37,338 bases of DNA, from NCBI GenBank assembly GCA_003427395.1, contig BFEA01000903.1, positions 86,301 to 123,638 of the forward strand. Direction: 5' to 3'. The DNA comes from Chara braunii. Lineage: Eukaryota > Streptophyta > Charophyceae > Charales > Characeae. The notes under the pieces are model-generated. The model was not told where the DNA came from. It saw only the letters and a list, made by a program, of their open reading frames with translations, and made no database searches. Each line of letters starts with the position of its first letter. Positions within the stretch are counted from its first letter, which is position 1. Positions 1-10,482 of this stretch are shown here, one piece after another. Both the position numbers and the translations under genes were made by a program.

Positions 1-37
<37 letters not shown>
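1..37. repeat. (GA)n microsatellite
   Basis: Uninterrupted GA dinucleotide run at the window edge. It may continue outside the window. Confidence 0.97.
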
Positions 38-39
<2 letters not shown>

Positions 40-965
40 TTTCGGATAAATCAAGTACCGGAGGTAATTAAGCATAGATTCCGTTTGGAGCTGCCACGTG
101 TCAACTTCCAGGCATTTCGGATGCCACGTAGGACCTTGAGCTGACATGGATCCTTAGGCACTCATACAGGAGGCCTGGGCGCCGTCGGTACCAAGCATAT
201 CGGATCCCCATCCAGAACGTAGGAGGAGGACTTGTACGACCAAATACAGATGAATACGGTCAGCGCAAAAAAGGCCGAAGTATGTTATGCACCTGGACCA
301 CAACGAGCGGCAGATCCACGGTGGATATTTTTAGGCGCAAGATCACTCACAGCCCTCACGTCCGATCTTGGCGCGCTTGGCGCCATTTGCGCCAAGGCTC
401 TTGAACCCCAAGAGAGAGAGAATGCACCTAGACGAAAATGCCATCATGTACACAGTGTGAATGCACCTAGACGAAAATGCCATCATGTACACAGTGTGCA
501 GCGGGACTCCAATACGAGCCTCGCCGCACTACTCACCAAATCTGAAAAAGACAAAACTTTCATTTTATTTTATTTTTTATTTTTTTTATTTTTTTCATCG
601 GACTAACTTTCATTACAAATTAACCTTTCTTTTTTTTTTTTTTTTCCTTCTCCCAAATCTTCCATCACATTTCAATTCTTCTTTTTTTTCCACCTTCACT
701 ACCTACCTACCACTACTCCTAAGGCTTAGACGGGGGACCCCCGCAAACATACCTTTGTTGTCTCTCTCCAGCCCCCCATCAGAGGGGATGAGATACATTT
801 TCCATGTCCACATTTGGTGTGATCAGGCTCGTATTGTACACAGTGGCGTTGGACCCCAACGGGCGCCAACTCTGGGAGTCTATCTATACACAGGCGCAAG
901 CACATGGCTCAAGGCAAAAAAGGGGCGATAGTGGAGCCAAACGACGTGGCCTGCGGGCCTACAGT
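38..965. other. Non-coding repeat-derived stretch
   Basis: No gene is supported here. The stretch has CACGTG/CCACGT motifs near 95-140 and T-rich tracts around 560-650 and 680-690. Two diverged copies of a module can be seen near 280-345 and 830-900: both run from a GTAT.GT.. start through a GGACC.CAACG core to AGGCGCAAG. The short open frames here overlap each other on low-complexity sequence and look accidental. Confidence 0.5.
421..498. repeat. 39-bp perfect tandem duplication
   Basis: Two identical adjacent 39-bp units (421-459 and 460-498), each beginning AATGCACCTAGACG and ending GTACACAGTGTG. Perfect identity means a recent duplication or a replication/assembly slip. Confidence 0.95.
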
Positions 966-1062
966 CTTCCCCCGAATACAACGTACGGTCATTATAGCTG
1001 TATCTAGACTGAAAGGTGCCTCAAATACGGCTATAATGACCGTGCGTTGTACTCGGGGGAAG
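966..1062. repeat. 38-bp-arm inverted repeat (foldback hairpin)
   Basis: The left arm 966-1003 and right arm 1025-1062 are reverse complements at 35 of 38 positions, around a 21-nt loop. All three differences are transitions. In a + strand RNA two of them would be G:U wobbles and one an A:C mismatch. The arms start and end in CTTCCCCCGA / TCGGGGGAAG. The structure could be a small MITE, an inverted-repeat transcript of miRNA-precursor type, or the remnant of a palindromic insertion. It lies directly against the tRNA-like head of the SINE that follows. Confidence 0.9.
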
Positions 1063-1570
1063 AGTGTAGCTCGGTTCATAAGACACAGAAGTTGCACTCA
1101 GGAGGTCGTGGGTTCGATCCCCATTGCCCCGACGTACGTGCCTGGGCAAGCTTGGTGTTCTACCAGCGAGAGATAACCCGGTGGGGGCCCAAGCCAGCAT
1201 TGGCAGGACCTTGGCTGATGTTGTTGGCTGCTATGCAGAGACAATATTGGCCATTAGACACCACCATGTGGGGGTGGGGGGGGGCTAAGCGGGAGGTGCA
1301 GTGACTGGCCATCGCTCGGCGCTAGCACCGCCGATTTCCCCCATTGGCAATGCCTGCCCACCCCTCGTCACCCTGACGAGGGACTGGTACAGCCTTGCTC
1401 TCGCACCACAGCTGTGGTGCAAATCTACCCCGTGGGCTGGGGAGAGATCCGGGTTGGTTGGTGTTCCCCCGCACTGTAAATAGACTACTGAGAGGATGAG
1501 ATAGATGTGTACTACCAAGAAAAAAGATGAAATAGATTGAGAGAAGAATATAGGTTACTTAAAAAAAACT
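1063..1570 (+). mobile_element. tRNA-derived SINE (probable)
   Basis: The head carries an internal RNA polymerase III promoter: an A-box-like TAGCTCGGTTCA at 1067-1078 and a canonical B box GGTTCGATCCC at 1111-1121, 44 bp apart. The 5-bp T-arm pairing GTGGG/CCCAT around TTCGATC is intact, but the flanking bases do not form a tRNA acceptor stem, so this is a tRNA-like SINE head and not a tRNA gene. A GC-rich tRNA-unrelated body follows (about 1133-1480), then an A-rich end near 1555-1570. The 3' limit is approximate and no target-site duplication was established. Confidence 0.65.
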
Positions 1571-1612
1571 TCCGGCCTGGATCCCATGTGAGGCTTTTCA
1601 AAACAAGGCGTT

Positions 1613-1686
1613 GTGCCGACGGGCCTAGCTCAGTTCGTACATCAATGAAGTGCCAACGGGCCTAGCTCAGTTCGTACATCAATGAA
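1613..1686 (+). repeat. 37-bp tandem pair with A-box-like core
   Basis: Two adjacent 37-bp units (1613-1649, 1650-1686) differ at one base (GCCGAC versus GCCAAC). Each contains CCTAGCTCAGTTCG, which fits the polymerase III A box, but no B box follows. The likely origin is duplicated debris of a tRNA-like SINE head. Confidence 0.8.
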
Positions 1687-1955
1687 TAGTTCAAGATATA
1701 GGTCTCTAATGAAAATAAAATATAGGCCTCTAATAAAAATATATATAGATATATCCTATCCCTAAAGCAGCAGTGGCCGCGTGGGGGAGGTCCATGACGT
1801 GCTGCACGCCGGATTCGGGTCGAAGTGTTGGTGTGGGGGGACGGATGAAGGCAATCCAGAGCGGGGGAGTGTGCAGAGGGGTATGCGTACCGAAATGTTC
1901 ACAGTCATTAAACGAGAGCGGGTGCCCCGGGGGCAGGGCACACAACTGGCATTGA

Positions 1956-2212
1956 TGCGGACGAACATCTTGGAGGCGAGCCATCCGATATGCAGGCGGC
2001 TTTTTCTTTTTTCTTTTTCCCCGGTTGGCCGTCTTTTTGTGTCCCCCTTCTCCTTTTTTCATTTCTCACGCCTCTCATTTTGTGTCCCCCTTTTTTCAGG
2101 TTTTTTTTTCTTTTCCTTCCTTCTTTTTTTATTTCTCGTGCCGCTGTCGTTTTGTGCCCCGCGGTAGGCCGTCGTTATTTCTGCGGACGAACATCTTGGA
2201 GGCGAGCCATCC
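1956..2212. repeat. 31-bp direct repeats flanking a pyrimidine-rich tract
   Basis: The 31-bp segment 1956-1986 recurs exactly at 2182-2212 (TGCGGACGAACATC... to ...GAGCCATCC). The interval between is strongly pyrimidine-rich on +, with the module TTTTGTG(T)CCCC recurring about three times. The long T-rich frames here are composition artefacts. Confidence 0.85.
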
Positions 2213-2282
2213 AAAATGCAGTGTAAGGTCACCCACTGCATTTGTTATTTCTGCGGGCATAGCCTGCACCGCGGGAACTTCG

Positions 2283-2283
<1 letters not shown>

Positions 2284-2346
<63 letters not shown>
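2284..2346. repeat. (TA)n microsatellite
   Basis: About 31 uninterrupted TA/AT dinucleotides. The tyrosine/isoleucine frames through it on both strands are not genes. Confidence 0.97.
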
Positions 2347-2348
<2 letters not shown>

Positions 2349-2518
2349 TCAAACAGAACTGCCCAGTGAACCGTAGGCAGAGGGGGAGAAGAGGACAACA
2401 AACGAGGGGCTGTGACAAACTGTTTCGTCGGAGTTTCACCGACTCATCAGAAGGTTGAACCCTCAACAGTCTGCAGAATCCCCTCACTGATTACACTGTA
2501 AGTGATAATCCACCTTAA

Positions 2519-2655
2519 CCAAAATCAAAGTAGACTATCACTCACCCACACCAGATGGAAAACTCTACAGACTGTCGGTTCACACCNCCAAAATCAAAGT
2601 AGACTATCACTCACCCACACCAGATGGAAAACTCTACAGACTGTCGGTTCACACC
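2519..2655. repeat. 68-bp exact duplication around a single N
   Basis: Copy 2519-2586 and copy 2588-2655 are identical, separated only by one N at 2587. A one-base gap between exact 68-bp repeats is typical of two overlapping contigs joined without merging, so this is probably a false duplication. Confidence 0.93.
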
Positions 2656-2705
2656 CCATCACAAGCCAGCAAAACACCCACGAAACAAAGAAAGGTATGT
2701 CACAT

Positions 2706-2731
2706 GTATATGTATATATATATATATATAT
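2706..2731. repeat. Short (TA)n run
   Basis: A short TA run following ATGTATATG. The 480 bp after it (2732-3210) holds only T-rich tracts and no supportable gene. Confidence 0.85.
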
Positions 2732-3210
2732 GAGCCTCTTTAGACACCACTGCACCACACTCAAACTACACTTTTAGCGTAGTTCCACACTGCCCTACAC
2801 TTTCACTAATCAATTTCCCGAGGAGATTAAACGGCCAGTAGTTTCTCAAGTTGCGGCAGTAAAAAAGTCGATGATGGACGAACCGGCCCATACATTGGTG
2901 CGTCAATTGGTTCGAGTAGAAGTGTTTCTACTCGTTTTTTTCCGGCAGCCAATGCATGGGTCAGGTACTGGTGGATTAAGGTTCTTGCCTTTTCCAAAGT
3001 GTGTCAGAAAAGTGTACTGCCAATGTCTGGCAGCCCAAGCAAATCCATAAGATTTTCAAGTCCCCTCCCCCGTGCGTGACTACACTTCCACTACAAAACG
3101 GCGCAAGTACTACTTGCTGGTTGGTTTCAGTCTCACCCTCAATTTTTTTTTTTTTCACCTGTTCTCTCTCGCGTTGGTCTTGGGCCTAATTAGAAGTCAT
3201 ATTTCCCGCT

Positions 3211-3582
3211 CGTTTTTTGTAGGGTGGAGTGTTGGGTTATGTGGCACGGACTGGAGTATTTTTTAATCACGTCGGATCTGTAATGCGTGTGTAGGGTAAC
3301 CCTACAATTTTTTATGTACGAGGCCCTATACCCCACAGTTTGAATGTTACTCATCTCATACAAGTAAATAATGTTGAATTTAGCTACTAGTGGGTACGTT
3401 TTTTGTAGGATGGAGTGTAGGGTTATGTGGCACGGACTGGATTATTTTTTAATCACGTCGGATCTGTAGTGCGTGTGTAGGGCAACCCTACAATTTTTTA
3501 TGTACGAGGCCCTATACCCCACAGTTTAAATCCTACTCATCTCATACAAGTAAATAATGTTGAATTTACCTGCTAGTGGGTA
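3211..3582. repeat. 186-bp tandem duplication
   Basis: Two head-to-tail 186-bp units (3211-3396 and 3397-3582) differ by only about a dozen bases. Each has a small perfect stem TGTAGGG/CCCTACA with a 3-nt loop, followed by a T-rich tract, and a constant end at CTAGTGGGTA. No protein frame is conserved between the units. The stems contain the AACCCTA telobox-like motif, probably by chance. It may be the start of a satellite or two copies of a small non-autonomous element. Confidence 0.93.
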
Positions 3583-4790
3583 ATATATGATATTTATATA
3601 CACTCACTAATATAATCTTCAATAAAATTTCAACAATACAAGCCACACCAACTGTAAATGAAATAGGAGAATTGTGAGAAGAAGAATCGGGAGAAAAGAC
3701 GAAGAAGAAGAAGAAGGAGGGGGGGTAAGGGGGGGGGAAGATAAAGAAGAGACTGAAAAATGAAAAAGATGGCAAACCAAAATGAAAAAATCTCAAACAT
3801 GACTTAAAAGAGTCAAAAATTATATCGTAGAATAACTCCTATCTATTACGGACACAAATAATATGTGTCGTGTACTACTTTATCGTTTTCAACTGACCGT
3901 CATAACGATCTCATTAGGGTTTTTTTGTTTTGTTTACCACACAAAAAAGTTAATATATACTCAACAAAAACAGTCTAGAAAGGGTCGTCAATTGTAGCAA
4001 CCATAAACCCAAATTTAAACAAAAAAACGGATTACGTTCACAAAATACATCATGCAGTTGCCGCTAATGTCAATAGAATCGAAGTCATGATCGCAAATTC
4101 TATAAACCATTGTTGAATTCTTACATTTATCCTCCACCATCAGAACTACATAAAAACTATCAACAATCATCACGTTATTTCATAAGTTGAAATCATAAAA
4201 AAAATCATCATTTCACGGAAAGGTGTCAACTATCTCTGACCACATCATATCGTTTCCAAGTACACAATTCAAAATTCAAATATGAACGAATTTCGAAACA
4301 AACAATCCAAAAATCATTGTGTGACCAGTTCGAGCACCGAACGGTACCAAGTATCTCCAAAAACAAAATACCTTTGTTAAATACACAGTTCATAATCTAA
4401 CTCACGATAAACCAATAAAAATAACCACGAATACTAACAACAATCATCACGTTCTATCATAAATTTCATTCATCACGAAGAAGGTCATTCGTCCGAGCTC
4501 CTAACAATACCTATCCAGCCACAACCACTAACTAATTTGATAAAATAAAACAGACCCTAACCCATGACTCTATGAAACAACTTTAAAAAATTCCCAAAGA
4601 GTCAAACAACCTGTGCCAATAAGTGAGAAATTTTGCACCCAATGATCCTTGCAGTCTGCAAATTTCCTTGAAAAGTTGATAAGACTGTAGTCATAGTAAT
4701 TGTCACGATAACATCGTCGCAACAATGTGATCTTCATTGTAATAAGAAAAGGAAGCTCAGATCCCGATACAGTTGTAAACTTTCGTGCAC
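3583..4790. other. AT-rich stretch, no gene seen
   Basis: Contains a purine tract at about 3676-3758 (GAAGAAG plus G runs). A phrase AACAATCATCACGTT recurs near 4163 and 4440, about 277 bp apart, suggesting a very degraded tandem repeat. I see no coding signal or RNA gene. Confidence 0.5.
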
Positions 4791-5095
4791 AATGAAGAAA
4801 AAACTCAATCACCTGCCAACTTTTGTTGGCGACAGGAGTTAGAATAAAAATTTTGTGAACTTCGAAAATTTGGTTCGCCTTCTACTGCGAATTTTTGATT
4901 CTTATGCACCACTGTACACTTAATAAAGTTGTCGACGTCACAATGAAGAAAGTACTTACCACCAACTTTTGTTGGTGCCAAGAGTTATAATATAAATTTT
5001 GTGAACTTTGAAAAATAGGTTCGTCTTCTACTGCGTATTTTTTATTTTCATGCAGCGCTATACAGTCAAAAAAGTTATCGAAGTTCTTCGTTATG
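4791..5095. repeat. Diverged ~151-bp tandem repeat
   Basis: Two degenerate copies begin at AATGAAGAAA (4791 and 4942). They share, in order, CCAACTTTTGTTGG, AATTTTGTGAACTT, TTCTACTGCG, a GCACCAC/GCAGCGC block and AAAGTT.TCGA. Each carries the short palindromic core CCAACTTTTGTTGG. The frames crossing it are open only because of AT composition. Confidence 0.8.
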
Positions 5096-7189
5096 CACCT
5101 AAGAAAAACATCACAACCGTTTCGAATGTAATTTTGCTCCAAATTAAGGTTGTTACCATAACAATTATGAAACGTATCAAGCAAATCGAATGCCATAATC
5201 ATCGGCTTGACATTATAAAAATAAAGAAGACAAGCGAGTGCGTGCCTAGACCACTTTCATACGGATATGATCCCAATAATGTATTGCAGCAACAAAACTG
5301 TCATCGACGAAAAGGTATAGGTTAACTAACTTGACAAAATTCATAACATCTTGAATGAGAACCTTAACCAACTATCTTTTATCTTCTAACATTTTCGTTG
5401 ACCCAATAGTTGATATCTCACTCGCTTAATTTCAAAATGAAACTATACGGTAGGTTGAAAAACATTGCCTTAACGTCAAACGAGGTTCCAAACAAACATT
5501 GGTTTTTAACAATTGCCTTGTTCTTCTGTCTAATTACCTCAATCAAATTCTTTGTGTTACGCAGATTCAAATTAAATAGTATTAACAACTCCCAAAAAAA
5601 TTGAACCACTACCTTTACTATACGACCACTGCCATCAGAAAACTTTTGGAAAAAAAAAAATGTATGAGGCAACACATTGAAACACTTTTATGTTTTTAAA
5701 TGCATTACGCTCTACCAAATGACCCATTCTTCAGACATTTTCTTAACGTATGCGAACCAAACTCCACATATTCCTCTATACATGAATAAAAAATGATCTC
5801 TTTGTTTTCGTGATGCCGAAGAAAACCAGTGTTCTCGATAAACAACTTAGCAAGATTAATTCGGTAAATCTTCGTGCAAAAAATGAAGGTATGGTCAATA
5901 TTGTAATCTAGTGGATAATATACCTACCCATAAAGACGTTTGCTCCGCACATAGAGTTTTTCAACATATGCAAACTAAGAAAAAAATGTATAGACTGAGT
6001 TATAACAAAAGAAGAATAAAAAGAATCTTGGGAAGAGAAACATGATAAACAATTGGAAGAGGAGGTCAAAACATTTAAAAATTAGACATCGAGAAATATT
6101 TTATCAAGGATTGAGAAATATCCCATTGATAGCGAGCAATGTACTATTAGCAACAAAAACTTCAAAAATCTGTTTTCTCAAAAACGAAATAAAATAGTGT
6201 GATGAGGTTTGACAATATTCTTCGAATTTTCCTTGAATTTAAGAAAAATTTCCGACTCATTAACACAGAGTGAGACGTGACCATCTTCCCTTGAGAAAAC
6301 GATATTCGTCGATTCACACGAACAATCATGAGATTAAAGTTATACATTGTTCTAAAGTTGTGAATCATGTTAGCAACTGCTTTGTTCCTTCGCTAAGGAA
6401 TTCTCATATTATTATCATACTTTTTCATGTATCGACAATATCTAACTTAGAGATAATATCTATTTAGACAACACAAATCCCTACGTTGTTGAATGAATCA
6501 TCATGACTATTTATTTGTTACTACTCGTCTACGAAGTTGAATATCATGCATGGTAAGAATACGTTGAAAAATAAAATATCTCAGTCAACATCTTGAACGT
6601 TTCTCTTGAAAGCAAAAAATGACGGAAAAAAATATACCAACTGCTCAAAGTTTCAGGTGTATACATGTCGATGAGTTGAAGGATTACTCAATAAAATAGA
6701 AAATGAGCCTTCAACATAAGAATTACACAATAAAAAGAGACAATAAACTTCAAAAAGATGATACTAACATTTAGAAATCATCCTTCGGAAGAGCAAAGCA
6801 AACCACGTCCCTAGAAACATAACAGTCCGTTTTATGATCTTTCATTTATTTGTTGTCCTACTTCCACCTCAACATCCAATATAGCACCGATTGAACCCAT
6901 GATCTCTACAATCTACAACAGGAAAAAATATCATCTTCTTTGTTTCGTCAGAAGACGAATTCTGAAAAAAGAAGTGGTTTATTCAACTCAGTTGTAAAAA
7001 TGATATTTCAGACGTCGACGGTTGTCTGCGATCAAGGGAAACACCCTCTTGCTAGGTGCAAGTAGTACCCAAAAGATGGAAGCTTCTTTAGAGTAACACA
7101 CATTGTCAAGATTGAGAATGTGAGGGACAAAGGGAAGGGTTACCTCAGGTTACTTATGAAGATGTCAAATAAGCAAATAAGACTTAAGT
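5096..7189. other. AT-rich stretch, no gene seen
   Basis: Dense stops in all frames and no recognised motif. From about 7000 the composition changes slightly towards the decayed reverse-transcriptase gene, whose 5' limit may lie in this region. Confidence 0.45.
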
Positions 7190-8705
7190 ACTTTGATCTT
7201 CCTTTACAAATGTGTAAGGGAGTTCCACACTAGAACCACGTGGAAGACCTTGAAGAAAATGATTGCATCGGTAATAAGTGAGAAGACAAGTTTCAATATC
7301 AGATTGAAATTCAACATGGAGGTGAAGTACAACCACCATTTACAGAAGATAGAAATTCATGACGTAATTGTAAAGTACGTCAAAAAATGTAAGACTCATT
7401 CAGTTTTGAAGACTGTCATGCGACACAAGGTGAGTCTGGGAGTTGTATGGGAGAATAATAAGAGAGTTGAGCAAGTTCTCACAAATCATCAAGTGAAAGC
7501 AATAACTTCCTTCATGCCATGCACATGCAGCTTGGATCTGTTCTCGAGGAAGGAAGGACATTTCACCCTTTCTGTATAATGGGGATAACATTTTACAGCG
7601 CATCGTTGACTGTGAGCTCATGGAAGTTTAACTTTAACAAGCTGTCGAGCAGTCCCTTAAGGCTGTAATCAGAGATGAACACATCTTAGTAGGCGAATAA
7701 ATTTGGTTTGAAGGTTGTATCTCCAACGGGGTTGTGGCACGACCAGGATGTGTCGTGCTGCAGGCTAGGAGTCTGGTGGAAAAACTACACTACTTGGTGA
7801 TTGTCCCTGTGGACAGTAACCAATTTCATCCGGTAGTCATGTGCCTCTTTATTTATCACTGTGGATTGCAAACGATGTTCAACCTCAACATGACCTATGA
7901 GTAAGTCGTGGATAAGTATGATATGAACATATTGACTGCGGTATACACAAAATTTAAATGACGGAACTTAGGCAAGATTATGGATTAGAATCCATCAACT
8001 AAGCTTGAACTGGCGTATACTCAACCTAAATACAAAGACCTAACAAGATGAAGGCCTATTATACTGACATATATAGAAGGTACAAAAACTGTAGGGAGGC
8101 GGATAGCACATGCATCGAACCATTTTATGGAGAAATTATCTGGTGCTAGACACTTCAATTTGAAAGCCACGACTTTACTAAAACCGAACCTGGAGAAGGC
8201 ATGACAGAGAGTAAGTTTTTTTGGAGAAAATTTCATAACCTTGATGGCGAGCTATGACAATTAGGAAATGTTTATATTGTTGCCTCATCGGGCTATTCCC
8301 TTAGTCGTGGATTGATTGTTGCAGAAGTAGTAGAAGAGAGGTATTAATAAACTGACTCTTAGCAGGAGAAGTTGAGTTGTGGTCCCCAACCACAATAGTT
8401 TAGAACCTGATTATGTTTTATTGAAATTATTCAAGATTAGACACATGACCAGTTTCAAGTTGGATAACATGTCTATCATCTGTAAGCCTTTCATCCTTAA
8501 AAACCATGTGGGGATTTATATGGGGAAAAACTTCAGCTCAACGATGACCTTTATACTATGCGTCAAGTGTGAGGTCGACTTCCTCATATGTCTAGCAGCA
8601 GACCAATGGCTGGTACACGGGACCAGGCGTGTGAACAATGTCACATTAGCAGCTTCATGTGACATGAATGACCCGAAGGGTGTGAAACATGTTATTCGTT
8701 GAAGT
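7190..8705 (+). pseudogene. Decayed Penelope-like / RPI-type reverse transcriptase
   Basis: One + frame carries the ordered landmarks of a reverse transcriptase family, broken by about ten in-frame stops but with no net frameshift from about 7794 onward. The landmarks are a PVDSNQFHPVVMC block with YHCGLQTMFNLN (about 7794-7885), PKYKDL just before RPIIL (8052), HASNHFMEKL and HFNLKATT, HRAIPLVVD (a degraded fingers/palm segment), VGIYMGKNFSS (8508-8540, the GxxMGxxxSP-type motif) and RRVNNVTL (about 8625-8645). The last is where functional members have Asp-Asp, so both catalytic Asp (codons 8634-8639) have become Asn. An upstream PCTC.....GHF segment near 7526 fits a Cys-rich region ahead of the RT. 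The family assignment is by pattern recall. The absence of a GIY-YIG domain or other partners leaves the exact class (Penelope-like or related) open. Confidence 0.6.
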
Positions 8706-8815
8706 ATGACATTATATTTCAAATTATAACTTAAATGTTATTAATTTCAGGTTGAAATCACCAAATTTAAAACAAGAATTAAACTTAGGATGCGAGTAGT
8801 GAACCCAAAGGACGT

Positions 8816-9151
8816 AATTGACAGGTCATAAATTGAAATTCGAGTGAAGAGGCAAGACAATCACTAATTGTCAAAGAGGTTGAACTCTGAATTTCATCGC
8901 ACTTAGATTGATTTTGTAACACTACTACGGAACAAATGGAAACTTGGCATACAAGAACTGACCCCTAAGAACTTAATTGACAGGTCATAAGTCGAAACTT
9001 GAGTAAGAAGTTGAGGCAATCACACAAAGAGGTTGAAAATAAAAGAACCGAACTTCAAATATTTAATAACTGACAAGTCGTAAATTGCATTAATTTTGGT
9101 ACTTATGAGAGATATCCAAGTAAAGAGTCTAGGCAATCACACAAAGATGTT
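8816..9151. repeat. Three degenerate copies of a ~70-bp module
   Basis: The module TTGACAGGTCATAA-TTGAAA...GAGT(A)AGA...AGGCAATCAC....AAAGAGGTTG occurs near 8818, 8971 and 9069, at spacings of about 153 and 98 bp and with increasing degeneration. It is AT-rich with no conserved frame. Confidence 0.7.
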
Positions 9152-10482
9152 GGGAATTCGCAGAACGTGATGTTGACAATCGTTACCGCCTACGAAACAA
9201 CTTATCACAAACATCCATACAATGAAATCATCTGACAGTGTATCGTAAACTTGATTTGAAAGCTGAAAATTGTATGCATATATGAAAAAAATTATAACTT
9301 AAGACAAAAACTTTGTGATGCTACGAACAATAGTAATGTAAATTTTCAAAATTGCTTCCATCTACCAAAGCATCATGTTCTAAGGGCATTCCCACGTCCC
9401 ACAGCAACCAAACTCTTACAAGGCATTCATTGATGACCTGAAAGCAAACGTTTGTGGCTCTTCCTCCGTCGCCATGTTCGAGAATAGAAAAATGTATTTC
9501 AGGCATGCCAAGGAGTTACCAATGGTGTTCCACACACAGCACGCCACTTGCTCTACCTCACGCCACTTGTCAACCTCGTGAATTTAACTGACAACACTAA
9601 ATCGGACCGTCCGTTCTCTTGAAACTGGTGAGGAAGATTCATATTGCGACTATTGATACTAAGTTTGTTGCTAAAAATGAGCACTACAACATCTACCAAA
9701 GTTCGCTTTAGGTTCAAACAGGCCACGCACAACAACTTGCGAAAGTCGAACGTTGCCAACGACAAACATACGCAACGGTATGACACATCCTGCGATCGTC
9801 TTTCTTTACCACGCAACGTATATCGTCATAAAAACAAATTGCAAGAGGCGAAGTCCAACAACTCTTGTTTTATGCTTGGGGACAAAACGGGTGGTGACAT
9901 AGTGATGTTCTTACAACGAAGGTTAAACCGCCCATGACCTGCCTTCCTGCATGTGGCGCAGGGACGAAAGTTGCATGACGCCTAAGAAATTATAATGTAC
10001 TTTGATAAGACTCCCTTATTGTATCATGAAAGCGAACTTGTAGTACGCATGCCATGAACATTTATTTGCCTTGATTGCTCAATCTTATTCATTTTCATTC
10101 TAGGCGTTGAGAGGTTTGTCCAACAAGGGGACAACACTTATCCATGGGTCGTTTTTGAGCCAATGAGTCATTGCTTCTATCGTACTACACATGAATGGCA
10201 TGCGAAACATCAATGAAAACGAATGGTCACAAAACCAGAACAACCTTTTCTATAATGCACTAAAATTTTAAAATTGCTTAACCATCATCCAACCATCATA
10301 TAAAAACTCTCATAAGATGCGGACAAATCCGACTACGTTATTCTCAACCAAACGCAAAATTCGTTGCAATTCACGAAGTTGACAAGAATGCAGTCCCTTC
10401 CAAACTCTGTTTTCGTATAATAGGCAATTCTGAATCTGATCACACTTCCACAATCCTTGTCTGAACGATCCCCTGCCTGAGA
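9152..10482. other. AT-rich stretch, no gene seen
   Basis: Short frames exist on both strands (for example 9644-9937 + and 9553-9816 -), but they overlap each other and match nothing I recognise. This may be the flank or non-coding end of the decayed - strand element that begins at 10483. Confidence 0.4.

Noticed and set aside
1067-1132. Functional tRNA gene
   Set aside because: B box and T-arm are good, but no acceptor stem pairs and the anticodon arm is not convincing. A long unrelated body follows, so SINE fits better.
2129-2401. Tyr/Ile-repeat proteins on both strands
   Set aside because: They are the (TA)n run read in frame.
3211-3582. Telomere-like repeats from AACCCTA words
   Set aside because: Only isolated copies exist inside the hairpin stems, with no tandem telomeric array.
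7400-7621. - strand ORF over the RT remnant
   Set aside because: It is an antisense shadow of the + strand frame that carries family motifs.
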